Assembly: GCF_025685575.1 (NCBI RefSeq)
Contig: NZ_JAGSYD010000003.1
Location: forward strand, 860,592 to 924,591
Reading direction: 5' to 3'
Source of the DNA: Granulicella cerasi
GTDB taxonomy: Bacteria > Acidobacteriota > Terriglobia > Terriglobales > Acidobacteriaceae
DNA length: 64,000 nucleotides
The notes beneath the pieces were generated by a model. The model made no database searches and was not told the DNA's origin. It worked only from the letters and a program-made list of their open reading frames with translations. Each line of letters starts with the position of its first letter. The first letter of the stretch is position 1. Positions 59,069 through 64,000 of this stretch are shown here, one piece after another. Both the position numbers and the translations under genes were made by a program.

Positions 59069-61080
59069 CGCATGCCCGCGCGCACGAGTCGCGGCGAAGC
59101 CAGAGTCAACGTCGGTGTGCGCCCCGCTTCAATCGTGCGATCGAGCAAATTCTGCGCCCCCGCATACATCGACAGGCCTCGCCACAAAGAGCGATCAGCC
59201 TCTGCATCCACGCGAGCATACGGATGCAACACCAGCGTGTTCAACGCATCATCGAACTGCTTGCCTTGATAGCTCGCCGTCACATGCAGGTTCGCCAGCT
59301 TCGCGTTGCGCGCGTTCACCGTACCCACAAACGCGTTGCGCGCGACCTCGGGAATCCACTTCCCCAACAGGTTCGGCTGCGCGGTGGAGTCTGTGCGGAA
59401 CGCGGTCACTGTCGCCGCAGCGAATTGATAGCTCACACTCGCATCGACACCATGCTTCGTCGCGCTCTGCGCTTCGAGCATCAGTCCGCGCGAGCGAATC
59501 TGCCCGAGGTTCTGTCGTTGCAGCGTCTGCGAGGTGGTGGTCTGCGAAAGCAACACCGCGAAGACAGGCCGATTCACTTCGGTCCAGAAGAACGTCGAAC
59601 GCACACGGCCGTAGCGGGCATGCGCGTACTCACCGCCTGCTTCAATCCCTGTTGCGCGCTCTGCGAGCAAGCTATTGTTGGCCAGCGTCAATTGCTGCCC
59701 CACCTGTCCGGTGCGATAAAGCTCGTTGAAAGTCGGCCCACGAAACGCGCGGAACGCCGCTGCGCTGAGCGAAAAGTTCTTGCCCCACTTGCGCACCACA
59801 CCCAGTCGAGGACTCGCCACCAACTCGCTGATCTGCGACAAAGCTGTCGCCGCGCTCACACCCGTCACGCTGCGCGCGTTGAAGGTGCGAAAGCTGTCCA
59901 CGCGCACCGATGCGGACACCGACCACTGCTTCGGCTGCCAGATGCCATCAGCGTACCCGCCCATCACGCGCTGCCGTGCGCTGATCGCGGTCGTCATACC
60001 TTGCACGCCAACCGATACAGGCGTCTCCGCATCCGTCGCGCGTACGTCGCGAACATCAAACCCCAGCGACGCAAACAGGCTCTGCGCAAACGCGTGAGAC
60101 GCCTGCGCCACAAGGCCCAATTCATTCAGCGGCACACGCTGCAGCTTGGTGAGCGCTTCTGAATTGCGATCGCTCGCGATGCTCGAAAAGCTCTGCCGAT
60201 ACGCCTCGCGCGAACCATAGAGACGCAACGCCGCGGTCGATTGCGCCTGCTGCCAATCACCACCTGCGGCATAGCGCCACAAGCGCGTGCCGTTCGTTTG
60301 CGCAGGCGTGCCGTTACCGCGCGCTTCGTTCAGCATGTTGCCACGCAGGAAGAGGCTCGTGTGCGTGAGCGCGGCGGATCGCAGTTCCGTGCGCGCAGCT
60401 TCACTCACTACGTTCGATTGCGAATCGATGCGACCACGCAGCCACGGGGCCGTCGGCACATAGCCGCCGGTCGACAACACACTCAGCGCACCAAGTGCCG
60501 ACAGTGTTTGCGATCCGCCGCTCAACAGCAAGTCTCCAAGACCCGTTGACTGCTGCGCGCCGCCAGCGTTCATCTCCATGACGAGCCCAGGCGCAGCCAC
60601 GCGTGGAACGACATCAATCGCCCCTGCAATCGCCGACGAGCCATAGAGCGTGCTGCTCGCGCCACGCACGACGTCCACCTCTCGCACCGCGAGTGCAGGC
60701 ACTTCATTCCAATGCACCCACCCACCGAACGGATCCGTCAGCGGCACCTGATCGCTCACCACCAGCGTGCGACTCGCTGCTGTAGAGCCAAGCCCGCGCA
60801 GACTCACGCCGGCGGAAGTAGGGTTCGCTGTCCACGAACTCGTGCGACGAAAAAGCTGAAAGCCCGCGACCGCATGCAGCGCATCATCGAGCGTCAGGCC
60901 CGGCGCCTGCTGCAACTGCGATGGCGTCAGCACCGCCACGCTGCTGGCTTCGTCCGATACATTCGCAAGTCCACGATCCGTTGCGGTCACTGTCACCGTT
61001 TGCTGTACGACGGGCTGCGTTGTCTGCGCGCGAAGGCCTGTAGCTGCGAGCAAAGTCATCGTGGCAACGCGGAACTTCAT
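59050..61080 (-). CDS. TonB-dependent outer-membrane receptor
   Basis: 676 residues from ATG 61080, with GGAG 6 bases upstream. Signal peptide to about residue 19. TonB box-like QTVTVTAT, a plug domain with LDDALHAVAGFQLFRRTSS, VSLRGLGSTAASRTLVVSDQ, VPLTDPFGGWVHW, REVDVVRGASSTLYGSSAIA, then a barrel ending AGMRYTFSR. It lacks the carboxypeptidase-like domain of the two bigger receptors and matches the vitamin B12 / siderophore receptor size class. The cargo is not known. Confidence 0.92.
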   Translation of the reverse strand: MKFRVATMTLLAATGLRAQTTQPVVQQTVTVTATDRGLANVSDEASSVAVLTPSQLQQAPGLTLDDALHAVAGFQLFRRTSSWTANPTSAGVSLRGLGSTAASRTLVVSDQVPLTDPFGGWVHWNEVPALAVREVDVVRGASSTLYGSSAIAGAIDVVPRVAAPGLVMEMNAGGAQQSTGLGDLLLSGGSQTLSALGALSVLSTGGYVPTAPWLRGRIDSQSNVVSEAARTELRSAALTHTSLFLRGNMLNEARGNGTPAQTNGTRLWRYAAGGDWQQAQSTAALRLYGSREAYRQSFSSIASDRNSEALTKLQRVPLNELGLVAQASHAFAQSLFASLGFDVRDVRATDAETPVSVGVQGMTTAISARQRVMGGYADGIWQPKQWSVSASVRVDSFRTFNARSVTGVSAATALSQISELVASPRLGVVRKWGKNFSLSAAAFRAFRGPTFNELYRTGQVGQQLTLANNSLLAERATGIEAGGEYAHARYGRVRSTFFWTEVNRPVFAVLLSQTTTSQTLQRQNLGQIRSRGLMLEAQSATKHGVDASVSYQFAAATVTAFRTDSTAQPNLLGKWIPEVARNAFVGTVNARNAKLANLHVTASYQGKQFDDALNTLVLHPYARVDAEADRSLWRGLSMYAGAQNLLDRTIEAGRTPTLTLASPRLVRAGMRYTFSR

Positions 61081-61114
61081 CAATCAACATCTCCTGCGCG
61101 GAAACAAACGGTGC

Positions 61115-61148
61115 GCTCAAAGTAAACGGCGTGCTCAAAGTAAACGGC
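61115..61148. repeat. Two tandem copies of an 18-bp unit
   Basis: GCTCAAAGTAAACGGC occurs at 61115-61130 and again at 61133-61148, with an 18-base period. It lies just before a hairpin in the spacer between gatA and the receptor gene. Confidence 0.7.
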
Positions 61149-61168
61149 GCTCGAAGATTCGAGCGCCG
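61145..61168 (-). terminator. Hairpin terminator after gatA
   Basis: Perfect arms CGGCGCTCGA (61145-61154) and complement (61159-61168) with a 4-base loop. The minus-strand tail runs GTTTACTTTGA, weakly T-rich. It is 23 bases beyond the gatA stop. Confidence 0.65.
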
Positions 61169-61191
61169 CGCTGTTTGTTTGGATGCAAGCT

Positions 61192-62658
61192 TTACGCTTT
61201 GCGTGCCGCTTCCATCGCCGAGCCCACACGCAGCATCGTCGCTTCATTGAAGGGCTTCGCCAGCACCTGTACGCCGATCGGTAAACCCGCCGACGTGTAG
61301 CCCGCAGGCACGCTCATGCCGCAGATGCCCGCCAGCGACGCGGCCACCGAGTAAATGTCCTCGAGGTACATCTTCAGCGGATCATCGGTCTTCTCGCCGA
61401 GCCTGAACGGCGGCGTCGGCGTCACAGGGCACACGATCGCATCGACCTTCGCAAACGCAGCGAGGAAGTCCTTCGCGAGCAGCATACGAACCTGCTGCGC
61501 CTTGCGATAGTACGCGTCGTAATAGCCCGACGAGAGCGCATATGTGCCCAGCACGATGCGACGCTTCACCTCAGCGCCGAAGCCCTCATCACGCGAGTGC
61601 TGATACATCGCCGAAAGCGTATTGCCATCCGTCGTACGATGGCCGAAACGCACGCCATCGAAGCGCGAAAGATTCGAGCTCGCCTCGGCGGTCGCAATCA
61701 CGTAGTAGGTCGGCACCGCGTACTTCGTGTGCGGCAGCGAGACCTTCTCAATCGTGCATCCGGCAGCGCGTAGATCATCAAGCGACTTCTCGATCGAGGC
61801 GCGAATCTCAGGGTCAAGACCTTCGCCGAAGTACTCTTCCGGTACGCCGATCTTCAGCCCTGCAACAGGCTTCGCAAGCTCTGCGACGTAATCCGCCACC
61901 GGCTGCTCAGAGCTCGTCGCGTCCCTGGCATCCTGCCCGGCAAGCACGCCGAGCATCGTCGCCGCATCGGCGACCGAACGCGTGAACGGACCCACACGAT
62001 CCAGCGAAGACGCAAACGCGATCAAGCCGAAGCGCGACACGCGACCGTACGTCGGCAGCACGCCCACGACATCGCAGAACGCCGCAGGCTGACGGATCGA
62101 GCCGCCGGTGTCGGTACCCAACGAAGCCACGCAAAGCCCCGCAGCCACAGCCGCAGCCGAGCCACCCGACGACCCACCAGGCACGCGGTCGAGCGCCTTC
62201 GGGTTCTTCACCGGGCCGTACGCGGAGTTCTCGTTCGACGAGCCCATCGCGAACTCGTCGCAGTTGAGCTTGCCGAGCAGCACAGCGCCCGCAGCTTCCA
62301 GCTTCTGCACCGTCGTCGCATCGTAGGGCGGGTGGTAGCCCTTCAAAATCTTCGAGCCAGCGGTCGAAGGCGCGCCGATCATCGTCAGCACGTCCTTGAT
62401 GCCGATCGGCACACCCGCCAGCGGGCCGAGCGGATTGCCCGCCTTGGCCGCAGCGTCGATCTTCTCCGCCTGCGCGAGCGCGCGCTCCTTCGTCAGCGCC
62501 AGGTAGCTGTTGATGCCATCGTTCTCGCGCACGTCCAGCGCGGCGATGCGCTCATAATGCTGCTCCGCCAGTGCGCTTGCTGACACGGTGCCAGCAACAA
62601 CACGCTCGCGTGCAACGCCGAGCGAAAGAGTTTCCAGTTCGTTATGCGGTCCGTTCAT
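61192..62658 (-). CDS. gatA: Aspartyl/glutamyl-tRNA amidotransferase subunit A
   Basis: 488 residues. Amidase-signature enzyme that releases ammonia from glutamine for amidation of Glu-tRNA(Gln) and/or Asp-tRNA(Asn). The catalytic Ser-cisSer-Lys is visible: Lys88 in IGIKD, Ser163 in PGGSSGGSAAAVAAG and Ser187 in GTDTGGSIRQ. NCDEFAMGSSNENSAYG is the family hallmark. It follows gatC with 8 bases between; gatB is not in the window. Full length. Confidence 0.97.
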   Translation of the reverse strand: MNGPHNELETLSLGVARERVVAGTVSASALAEQHYERIAALDVRENDGINSYLALTKERALAQAEKIDAAAKAGNPLGPLAGVPIGIKDVLTMIGAPSTAGSKILKGYHPPYDATTVQKLEAAGAVLLGKLNCDEFAMGSSNENSAYGPVKNPKALDRVPGGSSGGSAAAVAAGLCVASLGTDTGGSIRQPAAFCDVVGVLPTYGRVSRFGLIAFASSLDRVGPFTRSVADAATMLGVLAGQDARDATSSEQPVADYVAELAKPVAGLKIGVPEEYFGEGLDPEIRASIEKSLDDLRAAGCTIEKVSLPHTKYAVPTYYVIATAEASSNLSRFDGVRFGHRTTDGNTLSAMYQHSRDEGFGAEVKRRIVLGTYALSSGYYDAYYRKAQQVRMLLAKDFLAAFAKVDAIVCPVTPTPPFRLGEKTDDPLKMYLEDIYSVAASLAGICGMSVPAGYTSAGLPIGVQVLAKPFNEATMLRVGSAMEAARKA

Positions 62659-62666
62659 CTTCTCGC

Positions 62667-62999
62667 TTATCTCTCAATGACCTTCGGCACTTTGAAGAAG
62701 CGGCCATCGGTCTCCGGCGCCTCTGCCATCACGGCGGCACGGTCCACCGACGGGCGAACCTCATCCACACGCAGCGTCTCACCATGCGCGGCGGGCGTCA
62801 GGCCCAGCGCTTCGCTGGCCTGCGCCATCGGCGCAATGCCCGTGGTGTCCAACTCGTTCAACTCGGCGATGTAGCCAAGAATCGCGTTGAGGTCGCGCGC
62901 CATGCGCGGCAACTCTTCCGCCGTCAGCTCGACATTCGCCAGCGCGGCCACATGCCGCACTTCGTCGATCGAGACAGCGCTGTTTGAAGTTTCACTCAT
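62667..62999 (-). CDS. gatC: Aspartyl/glutamyl-tRNA amidotransferase subunit C
   Basis: 110 residues. Wraps around and stabilises GatA-GatB. Family pattern: IDEVRHVAALANVELTAEEL, RDLNAILGYIAELNELDTTG, then DEVRPSVDR and FFKVPKVIER. ATG 62999 has AAGGA 9 bases upstream. It lies between the DUF721 gene (39 bases) and gatA. Confidence 0.96.
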   Translation of the reverse strand: MSETSNSAVSIDEVRHVAALANVELTAEELPRMARDLNAILGYIAELNELDTTGIAPMAQASEALGLTPAAHGETLRVDEVRPSVDRAAVMAEAPETDGRFFKVPKVIER

Positions 63000-63038
63000 C
63001 TGTTCGTTTCCTTGTCCGCGTTCCATTGCCCCGCCCTC

Positions 63039-63329
63039 TCAGCGAGCCATGCGGGCCTTTGCAAAGTGTATCCCGTCAAGCCGCACCTTCGCGACGCGCG
63101 CCAGTTCGCTCACGATCGAGGATCGCCGGTCCATGAAGACACTGAACCACTCCTCGGAGTCCACCGTGACGTGCACCACGTGCTCCGCGTCGAGGTGCGA
63201 GACGCTGCCGTGCGCGGCCAGCGCAGCCCCGCACACAACCTGCCACGCTGCGGCGAGGCGGTCTTCGTCCCCCAACTCGGACAGACTGCGTCCCAGCGAG
63301 CTCTTCAGCACATCGCGCATTCGCTGCAT
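63039..63329 (-). CDS. DUF721/DciA-like protein
   Basis: 96 residues. Small DUF721 protein: LKSSLGRSLSELGDEDRLAA, AWQVVCGAALAAHGSVSHLD, VVHVTVDSEEWFSVFMDRRS, SIVSELARVAKVRLDGIHFA. DciA members load the replicative helicase where DnaC is absent; some DUF721 proteins are shorter, as here, and their role is less certain. Its ATG shares one base with the stop of the glycosyltransferase gene (TAATG), so translation is coupled. Confidence 0.85.
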   Translation of the reverse strand: MQRMRDVLKSSLGRSLSELGDEDRLAAAWQVVCGAALAAHGSVSHLDAEHVVHVTVDSEEWFSVFMDRRSSIVSELARVAKVRLDGIHFAKARMAR

Positions 63330-64000
63330 TAGCGCACCGCTTCCACTTGACGCACGGCGTCGATCGCCTGCGACACCAGGATCTGCGGCATCACGTGCGC
63401 GGGGTTCTCACCAAACTCGAAGCCAAGATGCAGGTAGCCGCCGCTACCGTCGGCAGGCTGTACATTCGCCACGCGCGGCCCACGCGCGCCCCAGCGATGC
63501 TCCGCGGTGGGGCCGTTCAGCGAGACCGTCGGCGCACCCGCGACGGCGGCCAGATGCATCACGCCGGTGTTCACGCTCACCACGGCGCGGCAACGCTTCA
63601 GCACGCGCGTCAACGTACGAAACCCATCGGGGCTCACGAAGCTCTGCGTGCGGATTCCCGCCGCGTTCATCGCCGCGACAAAAGGCTCGGAGCGCTCGCG
63701 ATCGCCTGGGCCGCCGGTGATGAGGAAGAGAGTCTCCGGGCGCGCAATCGCCTTCGCCAGCGCGATCCAATTTGCGTCATCCCACTCGCGCAGGTGCGAG
63801 TTCTGCCCGGAAGCCCAGAGGTGGAACGCAATCAGATCCGGCTCCTCGGCGAACGGCATGGGGCCGCTCTCGTCCAGCAACAACGCGGGTTCATGGTGAT
63901 GGAACGGCGCAGAGACCAGCCCGCAACCTTCGACCAGCGCACGAAAGTTCTTGATCTCGTGACGATCATTGCGATGCTCTGCCGTGCGGTCATATCCGCG
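63329..64000 (-). CDS. Glycosyltransferase family 9 (heptosyltransferase-like), N-terminal part missing
   Basis: Partial: the frame is open to the right edge at 64000, so about the last 223 residues are seen. The visible part carries RGYDRTAEHRNDRHEIK, then DLIAFHLWASGQNSHLREWD, LITGGPGDRERSEPFVAAMN, CRAVVSVNTGVMHLAAVAGA and TVSLNGPTAEHRWGARGP, which match the C-terminal donor-binding half of GT9 enzymes. These add heptose to the LPS inner core; the heptose type is not established here. It heads the operon GT9 - DUF721 - gatC - gatA. Confidence 0.9.
   Translation of the reverse strand, partial: RGYDRTAEHRNDRHEIKNFRALVEGCGLVSAPFHHHEPALLLDESGPMPFAEEPDLIAFHLWASGQNSHLREWDDANWIALAKAIARPETLFLITGGPGDRERSEPFVAAMNAAGIRTQSFVSPDGFRTLTRVLKRCRAVVSVNTGVMHLAAVAGAPTVSLNGPTAEHRWGARGPRVANVQPADGSGGYLHLGFEFGENPAHVMPQILVSQAIDAVRQVEAVR

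Overview
The window is GC-rich and densely coded on both strands. It looks like a chromosomal piece of an Acidobacteriota genome, probably Acidobacteriaceae/Terriglobales (inference from gene content only). The pointers are two very large TonB-dependent receptors with an N-terminal carboxypeptidase-regulatory-like domain, a VWFA-related protein of the acidobacterial type, giant secreted NHL/Ig-repeat proteins with an Arg-cluster C-terminus, and an EF-P whose tip loop reads PGNLR. No rRNA, tRNA, phage, transposase or CRISPR array was recognised.

Layout. 0-14 kb: the start of a Crp/Fnr-type regulator, an Oar-like TonB receptor, an N-acetylglucosamine-kinase-like enzyme, a NarL-type regulator with its membrane PAS histidine kinase, a VWFA-type secreted protein, a secreted two-lobed pepsin-like protein, a secreted Cys/His peptidase-like protein and a second Oar-like receptor. 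14-37 kb: a 1204-residue NHL/Ig surface protein, several beta-barrel proteins, a DUF481 protein, a Tat-exported lactonase-fold protein, a zinc alcohol dehydrogenase, a membrane diguanylate cyclase, a secreted TonB-C-terminal-domain protein, apt, acylphosphatase, efp, a GAF/PAS kinase with receiver, and a 1931-residue surface protein with eleven roughly 103-residue tandem repeats. 37-47 kb: a minus-strand run ABC ATPase - ABC permease - DUF374 acyltransferase - queA - polA - bcp that ends in a T-rich hairpin, then a GAF-PAS-GGDEF cyclase and a TPR-like protein. 47-52 kb: the alpha ribosomal operon infA-rpmJ-rpsM-rpsK-rpsD-rpoA-rplQ (minus strand). 52-64 kb: bactofilin, a GYF_2 membrane protein, a VOC protein, a GH13 alpha-glucosidase, an FmdE-like protein, a methyltransferase, a third TonB receptor, and a glycosyltransferase 9 - DUF721/DciA - gatC - gatA operon that runs off the right edge.

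The most unusual structure is a family of inverted-repeat elements (arms AGGGTCCAGGG...GGTCCAGAAAAC) in the alpha operon spacers and in the bactofilin/GYF spacer. Four elements are seen, each placed within a few bases of a stop codon. The largest lies between rplQ and rpoA and carries a four-helix-bundle (S23/IVP-like) gene; the other three lack it. Two arms 3.1 kb apart are identical over 37 bases. This suggests a mobile or recently copied repeat with one gene-bearing member. A second theme is the shared C-terminus of the two giant surface proteins (hydrophobic segment, RRRR, second hydrophobic segment, TGC, then a 36-38-residue tail), which reads like a lipoprotein signal placed inside the protein near its end.

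How the genes work together: much of the window is envelope biology (TonB uptake, secreted proteins, cyclic-di-GMP and two-component signalling, bactofilin, LPS-type glycosyl/acyl transfer). The translation and replication genes (alpha operon, efp, gatCA, queA, polA, DUF721) form separate compact units.
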